Positions 1 through 8,624 of a stretch of DNA of 64,000 nt are shown piece after piece. The stretch comes from Streptomyces sp. PH10-H1 (GTDB taxonomy: Bacteria; Actinomycetota; Actinomycetes; Streptomycetales; Streptomycetaceae). The translations under genes and the position numbers were made by a program. The stretch is from NCBI RefSeq assembly GCF_030063355.1, contig NZ_JASISZ010000006.1:62001-126000 (forward strand), written 5' to 3'. The first letter of the stretch is position 1. Every line of letters starts with the position of its first letter. The notes under the pieces are model-generated. The model searched no databases and was not told the DNA's origin. It saw only the letters and a program-made list of their open reading frames with translations.

Positions 1-573
1 GCCGAGGACACCTTCACCGCGATGCTGGCGCACGTGCTGCGGTCGTCGGGCCTCGATGTCACCGTGCGGCGCTACGACGAGCCGGGGCTGCGGGAGGCCG
101 CGCTGACCCACGGCGGGCCGGTCGTGCTCGGCCCGGGTCCCGGCGATCCGGCCGACGCCGGCGACCCGAAGATGCGCTTCCTGCGCGCCCTCACCGCCGA
201 CCTGGTCAGGGAGCACCGGCAGGGGCTGCTCGGTGTCTGCCTGGGCCATGAGCTGCTCGCGGTGGAGCTGGGCCTGGACATCGTGCGCAAGGACGTCCCC
301 TTCCAGGGCGCCCAGGAGCACATCGACTTCTTCGGCCGCCCCGAGACCGTCGGCTTCTACAACACCTTCACCGCGCGCTGCGACGACGCCACCGCCGAGG
401 AGCTGGCCAGCCACCGGGTCGAACTGAGCCGCGACCCGGCCACCGGCGACGTCCACGCGATGCGCGGCCCTGGCTTCGCCGGCGTCCAGTTCCACCCCGA
501 GTCGGTGCTCAGCCTGAACGGCGTCTCGATCGCGGCCGAGTTGCTGGCCGCCGTCCTCACGCCGTCTCGCTGA
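1..573 (+). CDS. Anthranilate synthase, fused TrpE/TrpG type, C-terminal amidotransferase part (5' truncated)
   Basis: The frame is open from base 1, so the gene starts outside the window. What is visible is the class I glutamine amidotransferase domain that supplies ammonia to chorismate in anthranilate formation. The nucleophile Cys sits in GVCLGHE and the His/Glu pair in VQFHPESV; the oxyanion segment is GPGPGDP. The domain order (amidotransferase at the C-terminus) and the PYXXSE-less tail fit the PhzE-like fused TrpEG proteins of actinomycetes rather than a free TrpG, but the TrpE half is not visible, so a stand-alone amidotransferase cannot be excluded. Its last 17 bases overlap the convergent kinase gene. 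A trpD gene lies 30 kb away, so trp genes are not clustered here. Confidence 0.82.
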   Translation, partial: AEDTFTAMLAHVLRSSGLDVTVRRYDEPGLREAALTHGGPVVLGPGPGDPADAGDPKMRFLRALTADLVREHRQGLLGVCLGHELLAVELGLDIVRKDVPFQGAQEHIDFFGRPETVGFYNTFTARCDDATAEELASHRVELSRDPATGDVHAMRGPGFAGVQFHPESVLSLNGVSIAAELLAAVLTPSR

Positions 574-1183
574 ACGCGGAGGCGTCCAGGACCGGCTCGG
601 CGAGCACCGGGCCGATCAGCATCATCACGTCGGCGATCATCTGGAACTCGTCCGCGGTGCCGTCGACCACCAGGTCGGCCAGTGCCCGGGAGGGGGCGAC
701 ATGCGCGGCATGGCGCTCCCGGCCGGTCGTCAGATAGTTGAGCAGCGAGATGCGCGGATCCTGTCCCAGGATGTCGATCTTGCGGAGGATCTTCCGGGCG
801 AGCCGGATGTCGTCGGGGGTTTCCACATACACCCGCCACGTCGCGCGGCTGCCGACCGACGGCAGCGTCAGGGCGAACAGGCCCTCGACGACGACCAGCC
901 GGTGCCGCCCCGAGGTGGCCGCCGCCTCGATGGCGGCGGTCACCGCAAGCTCGTCGATCGAGCCGGGATGGTTCCAGTCCAGGACCTCGGACCCGCTCGC
1001 GCTGACCGTACGCACCCCGCGCACGGTGTCGTGCGCGGGCACGTAGAAGTCATCGAGATGGATCAGACCGATGGTCTCGTGATGGTGCAGCGACAACGCC
1101 TCGGCAAGGGTGGACTTGCCCGATGCGGTGCCGCCTGCGACCGCCAGTACAGGTGTGCGCCACCTGTTCGCCACACCCGTCAT
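557..1183 (-). CDS. Uridine kinase-like P-loop kinase
   Basis: This is a 208-residue P-loop protein of the uridine kinase/phosphoribulokinase superfamily. The Walker A is GGTASGKST near residue 18, followed by a LIHLDDFY segment that matches the substrate-side motif of uridine kinases, and a VVVEGLFAL Walker B-like strand near residue 98. The length and motifs fit a small nucleoside or metabolite kinase; the actual substrate cannot be read from sequence. It starts at ATG (1183) and ends inside the 3' end of the convergent anthranilate synthase gene. It is followed upstream by pfkA on the same strand with a 109-base gap, so the two may be co-transcribed. Confidence 0.7.
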   Translation of the reverse strand: MTGVANRWRTPVLAVAGGTASGKSTLAEALSLHHHETIGLIHLDDFYVPAHDTVRGVRTVSASGSEVLDWNHPGSIDELAVTAAIEAAATSGRHRLVVVEGLFALTLPSVGSRATWRVYVETPDDIRLARKILRKIDILGQDPRISLLNYLTTGRERHAAHVAPSRALADLVVDGTADEFQMIADVMMLIGPVLAEPVLDASAFSETA

Positions 1184-1292
1184 ACCGGGCGCTCCTCATG
1201 TGCTCAAAGGGGAAAACGAAGCGGCCGGACAAGCCGGGTGGACGGAGAATAAGGCGCACTGATCGTCTGCTGCAAGCAGCGGAGTTCAAGGT

Positions 1293-2321
1293 TCAGCCAA
1301 AGAAGACCCCGGCCTCCGTGTAGAGCTTCGGATCGACCGTCTTGATGCGTGCCGTGGCCTCCGCTATCGGCACCCGGACGATGTCCGTACCGCGCAGCGC
1401 GACCATCTTCCCGAAGTCCCCGTCGCGCACCGCGTCGATGGCGTGGAGGCCGAACCGGGTGGCCAGCCAGCGGTCGAACGCGCTGGGGGTCCCGCCGCGC
1501 TGGACGTGCCCGAGCACCGTGGTGCGGGCCTCCTTGCCGGTGCGCCGCTCGATCTCCTTGGCGAGCCATTCGCCCACGCCGGACAGCCGGACGTGGCCGA
1601 ACGAGTCCAGGGTGCCGTCCTTGAGCACCATGTCGCCGTCCTTGGGCATGGCGCCCTCCGCGACGACCACTATCGGCGCGTAACGGATCTTGAACCGGCT
1701 CTCCACCCAGCCGCAGACCTGCTCGACGTCGAAGCGCTGTTCCGGGATGAGGATGACGTTGGCCCCGCCGGCCAGGCCCGAGTGGAGGGCGATCCAGCCG
1801 GCGTGCCGGCCCATCACCTCGACGACCAGAACACGCATGTGCGATTCGGCGGTGGTGTGAAGCCGGTCGATGGCCTCGGTGGCGATGTTGACGGCCGTGT
1901 CGAATCCGAAGGTGTAGTCGGTGGCGGACAGATCGTTGTCAATGGTCTTGGGAACGCCGACGCACGGAATGCCGTGGTCGTCGGAGAGTGTCGCGGCGAC
2001 CCCCAGGGTGTCCTCGCCGCCGATCACGATGAGCGCGTCGACCTCGAAGGCGGCGAGGTTCTCCTTGACGCTGCGGATGCCGTGCTCCACTTTGAGCGGA
2101 TTGGTGCGCGAGGAACCGAGGATGGTGCCACCGCGCGGCAGGATTCCCCGCACCGCGGGGATGTCGAGCCGCACGGTGTCGCCTTCGAGGGGGCCTCGCC
2201 AGCCGTCCCTGAAGCCGATGAAGTCGTAGCCGTATTCCTGGACGCCCTTGCGGACGATCGCCCGGATGACCGCATTGAGACCGGGGCAGTCACCACCACC
2301 GGTCAGTACTCCGACCCGCAT
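1293..2321 (-). CDS. pfkA: 6-phosphofructokinase, PPi-type signature
   Basis: A 342-residue group III phosphofructokinase that phosphorylates fructose 6-phosphate in glycolysis. The nucleotide loop TGGGDCPGLN opens the protein, SSRTNP and the catalytic PKTIDND block follow, with MGRHAGW and GHVQRGGTPSAFDR later. The donor-site residues are Asp104 (in GGEDT) and Lys125 (in PKTIDND). In studied enzymes Gly at 104 goes with ATP and Asp plus Lys go with pyrophosphate, so this paralogue may use PPi; ATP enzymes with Lys alone are known in streptomycetes. The ATG start has upstream GGGAAGAG as ribosome site. It sits downstream of the macRS-like pair on the same strand. Confidence 0.92.
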   Translation of the reverse strand: MRVGVLTGGGDCPGLNAVIRAIVRKGVQEYGYDFIGFRDGWRGPLEGDTVRLDIPAVRGILPRGGTILGSSRTNPLKVEHGIRSVKENLAAFEVDALIVIGGEDTLGVAATLSDDHGIPCVGVPKTIDNDLSATDYTFGFDTAVNIATEAIDRLHTTAESHMRVLVVEVMGRHAGWIALHSGLAGGANVILIPEQRFDVEQVCGWVESRFKIRYAPIVVVAEGAMPKDGDMVLKDGTLDSFGHVRLSGVGEWLAKEIERRTGKEARTTVLGHVQRGGTPSAFDRWLATRFGLHAIDAVRDGDFGKMVALRGTDIVRVPIAEATARIKTVDPKLYTEAGVFFG

Positions 2322-2423
2322 GGACTCTTCCCTTCGCCAGCGCTGCGTTGCGTTGCCATGACGGAATCCAACCCCGGCAACGCTAGCGTGACTTGGGTCA
2401 CAAGCGGCATGGTGCGAACCGGG

Positions 2424-3113
2424 TCATTCGCCGTCGAGGCCGCGCTCGATCGCGTAACGCACCAGTTCCACCCGGTTGTGCAGCTGCAACTTCCCGAGGG
2501 TGTTCTGTACGTGGTTCTGCACCGTGCGGTGCGATATGACCAGCCGCTCCGCGATCTGCTTGTAGCTCAGCCCCTTCGCGACCAGCCGCAGCACCTCGGT
2601 CTCGCGGTCCGTCAGCCGCGGCGCCTCCGGCTCGTCCGACGACACGGGGGCCGGGTCGGACGCCAGCCGCCGGTACTCGCCCAGGACCAGCCCGGCCAGC
2701 CCCGGTGTGAACACCGGGTCGCCGATCGCCGTCCTGCGCACCGCCTCCACCAGCTCGTCGCGGCCCGCGGACTTCAGCAGATAGCCGGTCGCGCCGGACT
2801 TCACGGCCTCCAGGACGTCCACGTGCTCGCCGCTCGCCGACAGCACCAGCACCCGCAGTGCGGGATTGTCCGCGACCACGTCCTTGCACACCTGTACCCC
2901 GGACATCCCCGGCAGGTTCAGGTCCAGCACGATCACCTCGGGCATCGCCGCCTTGGCCCTGCGCACCGCCTCGGGACCGTCCCCGGCCGTGGCCACCACC
3001 TGATAACCCGCCTCGGCCAGATCCCTGGCCACCGCGTCCCGCCACATCGGATGGTCGTCGACCACCATCACCTTCACGGTGTGGTCCTGCTCCGGTCGTG
3101 TGTCCCCCGCCAT
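2424..3113 (-). CDS. macR: NarL/LuxR-family response regulator (MacR-like)
   Basis: A 229-residue two-domain regulator. The receiver has the acidic pair in VVDDHP, the phosphoacceptor Asp in VLDLNLPG and the conserved Lys in LLKSAGRD. The C-terminal LuxR helix-turn-helix spans the LTDRETEVLRLVAKGLS to HRTVQNHVQN region. A longer frame reaches 3182, but ATG 3113 follows a GAGAGG stretch and gives the normal N-terminus. It is preceded by the sensor kinase gene on the same strand. Gene order pfkA-regulator-kinase matches the place of macRS in S. coelicolor, which controls membrane-protein genes, development and actinorhodin; the name rests on that synteny. Confidence 0.88.
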   Translation of the reverse strand: MAGDTRPEQDHTVKVMVVDDHPMWRDAVARDLAEAGYQVVATAGDGPEAVRRAKAAMPEVIVLDLNLPGMSGVQVCKDVVADNPALRVLVLSASGEHVDVLEAVKSGATGYLLKSAGRDELVEAVRRTAIGDPVFTPGLAGLVLGEYRRLASDPAPVSSDEPEAPRLTDRETEVLRLVAKGLSYKQIAERLVISHRTVQNHVQNTLGKLQLHNRVELVRYAIERGLDGE

Positions 3114-3201
3114 GTGCCCGCCTCTCGTCCGGCCAACTCCCCGTGCCGGGAGCAACTCTACAAACGCGGCCGGTTCGACCACCCCGGCCGGCCGCGCCGA
3201 C

Positions 3202-3246
3202 CGGTCGCGTCAGCCGGTCGCGTCAGCCGGTCGCGTCAGCCGGTCG
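3202..3246. repeat. 13-bp tandem repeat, 3.5 copies
   Basis: Three adjacent copies of CGGTCGCGTCAGC (3202-3214, 3215-3227, 3228-3240) and a partial fourth. The repeat spans the macS stop codon (3236-3238) and the gap before macR. Read on the minus strand each unit carries TGA, and because 13 is not a multiple of 3 the three copies place a stop in every frame. This looks like replication slippage. Confidence 0.85.
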
Positions 3247-4486
3247 ACCAGTGCGACGGGCGCCGTTTGGGGAGGCGGAGTTCGACCTCGGCGCCTTGGC
3301 CGGGGGTGGTGATGAGGGAGGCGGTGCCGCCGAGGTCGCGCAGCCGGCCGCGGATGGACTGGGCGACGCCGAGACGGCCTTCCTGTTCCGCGTCGGCGAG
3401 CCGGCCGTTGGGGAAGCCGGGGCCGTCGTCGCGGACGCTGACGAGGATCTCGTCGGGCTCGTCCTCCAGCAGGATCCAGGCGTGGGCCCGCTCACCGGCG
3501 TGGGTGCGTACGTTGTCCAGCGCGGCGCCGACCGCCGCCGCGATCTCGGCGGCGGCGTGCGCGTCCACCAGGACGGGAGTTCCGGGCGCCGAGATCGTCA
3601 CCTGGGAGCTGCCGAAGGGCGTGAGCAGGGCCCGTACATCACAGGGGCCGAGCGCCGCGTCCTCGGCCTCCTCGTCGGCCTCGGCCGCGCCTGTCCGCGA
3701 GCGCAGCGCGGCGAGCAGCCGGCCGCGGCGGACGGCAGCGGCGTTCTCGGGATGCCGCGGGTTGGGGACGAAACCGTCGGAGACCAGCGCCCGCAGGGCG
3801 GCCTCCTGTTCGCCGGCCATCCGGCCGAGCGCGGCGGCCTCGCCACCCGCCTCGCTGCCGCGCCGCTGGACCATGGCCAGCACCTGGAGCACGTTGTCGT
3901 GGATGTCGCGGGCGAGCCGCTCCCGCTCGCGGGTGGCCGCCTCGATCTGCAGCGCGCGGGCCAGCGTCCGCTCGCTGGCGCGGGCGACCTCGACGACGTA
4001 GCCGATGGCGATGCTCGCCACCCACACCAGCAGGACGTTGTGGAGGCTGTCGCGGGCGAAGGCGCCGCGTTCGACGACGTTCGCGATGCCGACGAGCGTG
4101 GAGGCGACCGCGGCCCAGCGCCAGCCGCCCTTGATCGCGAAGGCGAGGACGGAGCCGGCCGTCCAGATGGACGGCAGTGTCGGGCTGCCCTCGACGATCC
4201 GCAGATGGGTGTCGACCACCGGGGTGAGCAGTATGCCGGTGAGCGCGATGGTCAGGTCGGCGACGAGGAAGCGCTTGGTGCACCGCTCCGCCGACCGCAC
4301 CCGGCCGAGGGTGAGGAGCGTCCAGACGGTCAGCCCCGCCATGTAGCCGCCGGCGACCAGCGGGTGGCGGTAGTCCCCGTAGGCGTCGCCGAAAAGGGCC
4401 AGCGCGTAGGCGAGGGTGAGCACCCGGTAGGCGGTCAGCGCACGCCACAGCGGCTGCTCGACGGACATCCGTATCGCCCTCGTCAT
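3236..4486 (-). CDS. macS: Membrane sensor histidine kinase, NarL-type (MacS-like)
   Basis: A 416-residue sensor kinase. About four hydrophobic segments occupy residues 15-165 (DUF5931-like N-terminus of MacS proteins), followed by a coiled linker and the HisKA_3 H-box RERLARDIHDNVLQVLA, where His is the phosphorylation site. The C-terminus has the ATPase N box (ALDNVRTHA) and G box (VRDDGPGFPNG). It is encoded just upstream of its probable partner regulator. The ligand or stimulus is unknown. An internal ATG seven codons in (MSVEQPLW) is an alternative start. Confidence 0.88.
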   Translation of the reverse strand: MTRAIRMSVEQPLWRALTAYRVLTLAYALALFGDAYGDYRHPLVAGGYMAGLTVWTLLTLGRVRSAERCTKRFLVADLTIALTGILLTPVVDTHLRIVEGSPTLPSIWTAGSVLAFAIKGGWRWAAVASTLVGIANVVERGAFARDSLHNVLLVWVASIAIGYVVEVARASERTLARALQIEAATRERERLARDIHDNVLQVLAMVQRRGSEAGGEAAALGRMAGEQEAALRALVSDGFVPNPRHPENAAAVRRGRLLAALRSRTGAAEADEEAEDAALGPCDVRALLTPFGSSQVTISAPGTPVLVDAHAAAEIAAAVGAALDNVRTHAGERAHAWILLEDEPDEILVSVRDDGPGFPNGRLADAEQEGRLGVAQSIRGRLRDLGGTASLITTPGQGAEVELRLPKRRPSHWSTG

Positions 4487-4514
4487 CGCCGCTCCCCTCC
4501 CCCGGCGGGCCCTG

Positions 4515-5324
4515 CTACGCCCCGGCCGGACCGTCCTTGCCGTCCTTGCCGTCCTTGCCGTCCGTGTCCTGCTGCGCCTTGTCGGCTGCCTCCTGCTGCG
4601 CCTTCTCGGCCTTCTCCAGCTCGGCCTGCCGCTTGGCCTCCTCCGCGATCTGGCGCTTCGCGGCGGTGGCGTAGATGTCCACGTACTCCTGGCCGGACAG
4701 CTTCATGATCTCGTACATGACCTCGTCGGTCACCGAGCGCAGGATGAAGCGGTCGCCCTCCATGCCGTGGTAGCGGCTGAAGTCGAGCGGCTTGCCGATC
4801 CTGATGCCGGGACGCACCGAGATCTTGGGCAGCACCTTGCCGGGCGGCTGCACCTTCTCGGTGTCGATCATCGCGACGGGGATCACCGGCGCGCCGGAGG
4901 CCAGGGCCACCCGGGCCAGGCCGCCGGGCTTGCCCCGGTAGAGCCGGCCGTCGGGCGAACGGGTGCCCTCGGGGTAGATGCCGAACAACTCGCCGCGCTC
5001 CAGTACCTGGATCCCGCTGTTGATCGCCGCCTCGCCCGCGCCGCGCGCGCCCGAGCGGTCCACCGGGAGCTGGCCGACGCCCTTGAAGAACGCGGCCGTC
5101 AGCTTGCCCTTCACACCCGGGGAGGTGAAGTACTCCGCCTTGGCGATGAACGTGACCGGCCGGTCGAGCATCGCCGGCAGGAAGAAGGAGTCCGAGAAGG
5201 AGAGGTGATTGCTGGCAAGGATCGCCGGCCCCTCCCTGGGGATGTTCTCGAGTCCTTCCACCCAGGGGCGGAAGGCGAGCTTGAGCGGCGAGCCGATCGC
5301 GAGCTTCATCGCGCCGTAGAACAA
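4515..5324 (-). CDS. plsC: 1-acyl-sn-glycerol-3-phosphate acyltransferase (PlsC family)
   Basis: A 269-residue membrane-associated acyltransferase that makes phosphatidic acid from lysophosphatidic acid, or a close paralogue. The HX4D motif is in SNHLSFSDSFF and the acyl-acceptor site in GIYPEGTRSPDG. The start is TTG at 5324, chosen because AGGAGG lies 8 bases upstream; an internal ATG (MKLAIGSP) is five codons later. The C-terminal tail after the catalytic domain is charged and ends in repeated DGK units, encoded by a 9-bp tandem repeat near 4530-4560. It stands alone between macS and the divergent esterase gene. Confidence 0.88.
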   Translation of the reverse strand: MFYGAMKLAIGSPLKLAFRPWVEGLENIPREGPAILASNHLSFSDSFFLPAMLDRPVTFIAKAEYFTSPGVKGKLTAAFFKGVGQLPVDRSGARGAGEAAINSGIQVLERGELFGIYPEGTRSPDGRLYRGKPGGLARVALASGAPVIPVAMIDTEKVQPPGKVLPKISVRPGIRIGKPLDFSRYHGMEGDRFILRSVTDEVMYEIMKLSGQEYVDIYATAAKRQIAEEAKRQAELEKAEKAQQEAADKAQQDTDGKDGKDGKDGPAGA

Positions 5325-5472
5325 CCGAGGACCTCCTGTAGCTGACGCAAAGACCTTAACGCCAGTTGGGCCCCGGCACTCCCCACGTCCACGCGGCGGG
5401 GCTTACCGGGGGGTATCGGGGCCGCGTACGCTGAACTCCTGCCACCCTTCCGCGGCGAACAGGAGTCCCACG

Positions 5473-6249
5473 GTGCCGCTCATGCCCGGAGCCGAGCCGT
5501 ACAGCCACGACGGTGGCGACATCGGTGTCCTGCTGTGTCACGGATTCACCGGCACACCGCAGTCCATGCGCCCCTGGGGCGAATACCTTGCGGCCCGCGG
5601 TCTGACCGTCTCCGTGCCGCTGCTGCCGGGTCACGGCACCCGGTGGCAGGACATGCAGCAGACCGGCTGGCAGGACTGGTACGCCGAGGTCGACCGCGAA
5701 CTGGGCGCGCTGTCCGCCCGCTGCTCGCAGGTCTTCGTCTGCGGCATGTCGATGGGCGGCGCCCTGACACTGCGGCTGGCCGCCCTGCACGGCGACGAGA
5801 TCAGCGGGATCGTGCTCGTGAATCCGTCGGTCAAGGCCGACAGCCTCCAGCTCAAGGCGGTTCCGGTGCTGCGCCATGTGGTGCCGTCGGTGCCGGGCAT
5901 CGCCAGTGACATCGCCAAGGAGGGCGGCCTGGAGGTCGGCTACGAGCGGACGCCGCTGCACGCCGTCCACTCCCTCAGCCGCTTCTGGAAGATCGTCAGG
6001 GGCGCGCTGCCGCAGGTCACCCAGCCGCTGCTCCTGCTGCACAGCCGGGTGGACCATGTCGTCCACCCGTCGAACTCCGCCGTGGTCCTCAGCAAGGTCT
6101 CCTCCGGCGACATCACCGAGCGGGTGCTGGAGCGCAGCTATCACGTGGCCACCCTCGATCACGACGCGGAGCAGATCTTCGAGGAGTCCTACGACTTCAT
6201 CCGGCGCCTGGCGCCCGCGGTGGACAAGGAGGTAACCGCCAGTGGCTGA
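5473..6249 (+). CDS. Alpha/beta hydrolase, carboxylesterase/monoacylglycerol lipase type
   Basis: A 258-residue soluble alpha/beta-hydrolase. The oxyanion region is LCHGFTGTP, the nucleophile elbow is CGMSMGG (Ser), the acid is probably Asp in HSRVDHVV, and the catalytic His is in ATLDHD. These match the Est30/thermostable carboxylesterase family that hydrolyses short acyl esters. Start is GTG 5473 with an AGGAG ribosome site (5460-5464). The next gene begins 8 bases before this one ends, so the two are translationally coupled. Confidence 0.85.
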   Translation: MPLMPGAEPYSHDGGDIGVLLCHGFTGTPQSMRPWGEYLAARGLTVSVPLLPGHGTRWQDMQQTGWQDWYAEVDRELGALSARCSQVFVCGMSMGGALTLRLAALHGDEISGIVLVNPSVKADSLQLKAVPVLRHVVPSVPGIASDIAKEGGLEVGYERTPLHAVHSLSRFWKIVRGALPQVTQPLLLLHSRVDHVVHPSNSAVVLSKVSSGDITERVLERSYHVATLDHDAEQIFEESYDFIRRLAPAVDKEVTASG

Positions 6250-6796
6250 GCGCGAGGAGGACCAGGTACCGGACGAGACCGCCCCCGACGTCCCCGAGCC
6301 GGCCGTCGCGGACACCGCCGGCGGGGCGGCGCGGCCGCCGCTGGACGAGGACGCCGCCTGGGCGGAGCTGATCGCGGGCTTCGACGACGAGCCCGGGCCC
6401 GGCACCGGCTCCTGGCCCGACTCGGAGAACCTGACGCCCACTCGGGACACCGGCAAGGACACCGGCTCCGGGCCGCCGACCCGCAGCATCGTCATCCACC
6501 CGGTGATCCGGGGCCCGCGCGACCACACGGTGCCGGACGACGAGGACGAGGGCCACTTTGTGCCGCCCGAGCCCCCGCCGCTCCCCCATGCCGATGTCAC
6601 CACCAAGTTCGCCTGGCTCGCGGTCCTCGGTGGCCCGGTGCTGCTGCTCGCGTTCATCCTGCTCGGGCAGGAGATGACCTGGTGGGTCATGACGCTGGGC
6701 GTCGGTGGCTTCGTCGGCGGCTTCGCCACGCTCGTCGCGCGGATGCGCACGGGAGAGGACGACGACGAGCTGCCGGGTGGCGGCGCGGTCGTCTGA
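6242..6796 (+). CDS. Acidic small membrane protein, unknown function
   Basis: A 184-residue protein whose first two thirds are acidic, proline- and aspartate-rich and probably disordered. Two hydrophobic helices follow: about FAWLAVLGGPVLLLAFILL and WWVMTLGVGGFVGGFATLVA, ending in a short charged tail. The GTG start (6242) overlaps the esterase gene and is preceded by AAGGAGG. No enzyme motif is visible. Proteins like this are common in streptomycetes next to this esterase; the role is unknown. Confidence 0.75.
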   Translation: MAEREEDQVPDETAPDVPEPAVADTAGGAARPPLDEDAAWAELIAGFDDEPGPGTGSWPDSENLTPTRDTGKDTGSGPPTRSIVIHPVIRGPRDHTVPDDEDEGHFVPPEPPPLPHADVTTKFAWLAVLGGPVLLLAFILLGQEMTWWVMTLGVGGFVGGFATLVARMRTGEDDDELPGGGAVV

Positions 6797-6803
6797 CCAC
6801 CTG

Positions 6804-6854
6804 CTGTCGTAAAGCGCGGGCTGTCGTAAGCCGCGGGCTGTCGTAAGCCGCGCG
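6804..6854. repeat. 17-bp tandem repeat, 3 copies
   Basis: Three near-identical adjacent copies of CTGTCGTAAGCCGCGGG (6804-6820, 6821-6837, 6838-6854) fill the gap between two convergent genes. Copy 1 differs at two bases and copy 3 at one. Confidence 0.9.
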
Positions 6855-6857
6855 TCC

Positions 6858-7622
6858 TCAGACGCCGGACGGGCCGGCGACTGCCGGGATCCTGAGCGCG
6901 GCCAGCAGGGGCAGGTGGTCCGTGGCGGCCAGCAGGTCCGCGGGATCCACGCCCGGAAGACCGTGCGGCACCCCGCACCCCAGCACCTCGACGCCATGGG
7001 TCGCGAAGATCGCGTCGATGCGCTGGTGGGGGTTGTCCGGCACCGAGGTGAACTCGCCGCCCCACGGCTTGGTGGCCCAGGCGTCCTGGAGCTCCGCCGA
7101 CAGCCGGCCGAAGGCGCGTCCGTCGGGGTGGTCGTTGAGGTCGCCGCCGGCCACGGCATACGGCTCGCCCAGCTCCGCGAGCCGCTGCAGGAGCAGCGCG
7201 GACTGTTCGTCTCGCTCCCCCGCACTGAGGCTGAGGTGGCAGCTGAGGGCGGAGAGCCGGGCGCCGCCGATCCGTACGACGGCGGTGGCGAAGCCGCGCT
7301 GGTGCAGGCCGGGAGTGCGCGGCAGCAGGACGTCCTCGGTGCGCTCGACATGGGCCCGGAGCGAAGCGAGGATTATCGGGCCCGCGGCGGTGGCGCCACC
7401 GGTGACAGTGACCAGGCCCGACTCGCGGGCGAGCCAGGCGGCGGCCTTGCGCCAGCGGAAGAAGCGCGGCGCTTCCTGGATGAGGACGAGATCGGGGGCG
7501 CAGGCCCGGATGACCCGGGCGAGCGCCCCCCTGTCGTCCCGCATGGAGCGGATGTTGTAGCTGAGCACGCGGACCACCGCGGAACCGGGCTCGGTGGCCG
7601 AGGGCGGCAGGTCCGCGAGCAT
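6858..7622 (-). CDS. Endonuclease/exonuclease/phosphatase family protein
   Basis: A 254-residue EEP-fold hydrolase. The family landmarks appear in order: VLSYNIRS with metal-binding Asn, LIQEAP with metal-binding Glu, SCHLSLS, the GGDLNDHPD catalytic Asp/Asn block, and ATDHLPLL with the terminal Asp-His pair. Substrate is not evident; members cleave phosphodiesters in nucleic acids or phospholipids. No signal peptide is seen, so it is probably cytoplasmic. It begins 5 bases after the glucokinase stop codon on the same strand and is likely its operon partner. Confidence 0.82.
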   Translation of the reverse strand: MLADLPPSATEPGSAVVRVLSYNIRSMRDDRGALARVIRACAPDLVLIQEAPRFFRWRKAAAWLARESGLVTVTGGATAAGPIILASLRAHVERTEDVLLPRTPGLHQRGFATAVVRIGGARLSALSCHLSLSAGERDEQSALLLQRLAELGEPYAVAGGDLNDHPDGRAFGRLSAELQDAWATKPWGGEFTSVPDNPHQRIDAIFATHGVEVLGCGVPHGLPGVDPADLLAATDHLPLLAALRIPAVAGPSGV

Positions 7623-7627
7623 GGCCG

Positions 7628-8569
7628 TCAGCCCTGGCGGGCCAGGTCGGCGGCGCCGACCAGTCCTGCCTTGCCGCCCAGCTGTGCGGCGAGCACTTGG
7701 GCGTGCGGCCGGTACTGGCCGCCGACCAGCCAGCGGCGGAAGGACTTGCGGATCGGGTCGAGCACCAGCTCGCCCTCGTCCGAGACCCCGCCGCCGACGA
7801 TGAACGCCGACGGGTCGAAGAGCGAGGCCAGGTCGGCAAGGCCCGCGCCCGCCCAGCGGGCCAGCTCCCGGAAGGAGTCGATCGCTACCGGGTCACCGCC
7901 CCGCGCGGCCTCGCTGATGTGCTTGCCCTCGATGGTCTCGGGGGTGCCGTCGCCGAGGGAGAGCAGCAGTTCCGCGTTCTCCGGCGTCGCCGCGGCGCGC
8001 TGCTTCGCGTAGCGGACGAGAGCACGCCCGGAGGCGTACTGCTCCCAGCAGCCCTGGCTGCCGCAGCCGCACAGCAGTCCGTCCGGCACCATCCGTACGT
8101 GGCCGAACTCGCCCGCCACGCCGAACCGGCCGCGGTGCAGCTTGCCGCCGATGATGATGCCGCCGCCGAGGCCGGTGCCGAGGGTGATGCATACGACGTC
8201 GTCGTGACCCTGGCCCGCGCCGAACCGGTATTCGCCCCACGCCGCCGCGTTCGCGTCGTTCTCGACGATGACGGGGAGACCGACGCGCTGCTCGACCTTG
8301 TCCTTGAGGGCTTCGTGCCGCCAGTTGATGTTCGGTGCGAAGAGCACGGTGGCACGCTTGTCGTCCACGTAGCCGGCCGCGCCGATGCCGACCGCATCGA
8401 CCTCATGGTCGGTGCTGACGGTGCGCACCGCGTCCGCGATCGCGTCCACGACCGCCTCGGGGGTCGCCGGGGTCGGCACCTTGCACGTCTCAAGAATCGA
8501 GCCGTCCTCATCGACTACGCCGGCCGCGATCTTTGTGCCGCCGATGTCGACGCCGATGGTGAGTCCCAT
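7628..8569 (-). CDS. glkA: Glucokinase, ROK family
   Basis: A 313-residue ATP-dependent glucokinase, the size of the streptomycete Glk that also mediates carbon catabolite repression. The phosphate loop DIGGTKIAAG opens the protein; catalytic Asp is in VENDANAA, followed by TLGTGLGGG. The ROK zinc motif is C-G-C-G-S-Q-G-C near residue 160. The frame extends further upstream, but ATG 8569 with GGGA behind it gives the family N-terminus. It is immediately followed by the EEP hydrolase gene. Confidence 0.93.
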   Translation of the reverse strand: MGLTIGVDIGGTKIAAGVVDEDGSILETCKVPTPATPEAVVDAIADAVRTVSTDHEVDAVGIGAAGYVDDKRATVLFAPNINWRHEALKDKVEQRVGLPVIVENDANAAAWGEYRFGAGQGHDDVVCITLGTGLGGGIIIGGKLHRGRFGVAGEFGHVRMVPDGLLCGCGSQGCWEQYASGRALVRYAKQRAAATPENAELLLSLGDGTPETIEGKHISEAARGGDPVAIDSFRELARWAGAGLADLASLFDPSAFIVGGGVSDEGELVLDPIRKSFRRWLVGGQYRPHAQVLAAQLGGKAGLVGAADLARQG

Positions 8570-8624
8570 GTGTCCCTCAGTTTTCGGTCGATCCCCGCTG
8601 CAGCCAACCGTACCGGAGGGGAGG

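Noticed and set aside
1443..4001. An 852-codon plus-strand open frame across pfkA, macR and macS
   Set aside because: Its codons are the wrong-phase reflection of three well-supported minus-strand genes.
5356..7839. An 827-codon minus-strand open frame
   Set aside because: It has Arg/Ser/Pro-rich shadow composition and covers the esterase, small membrane protein and EEP genes; no motif of its own.
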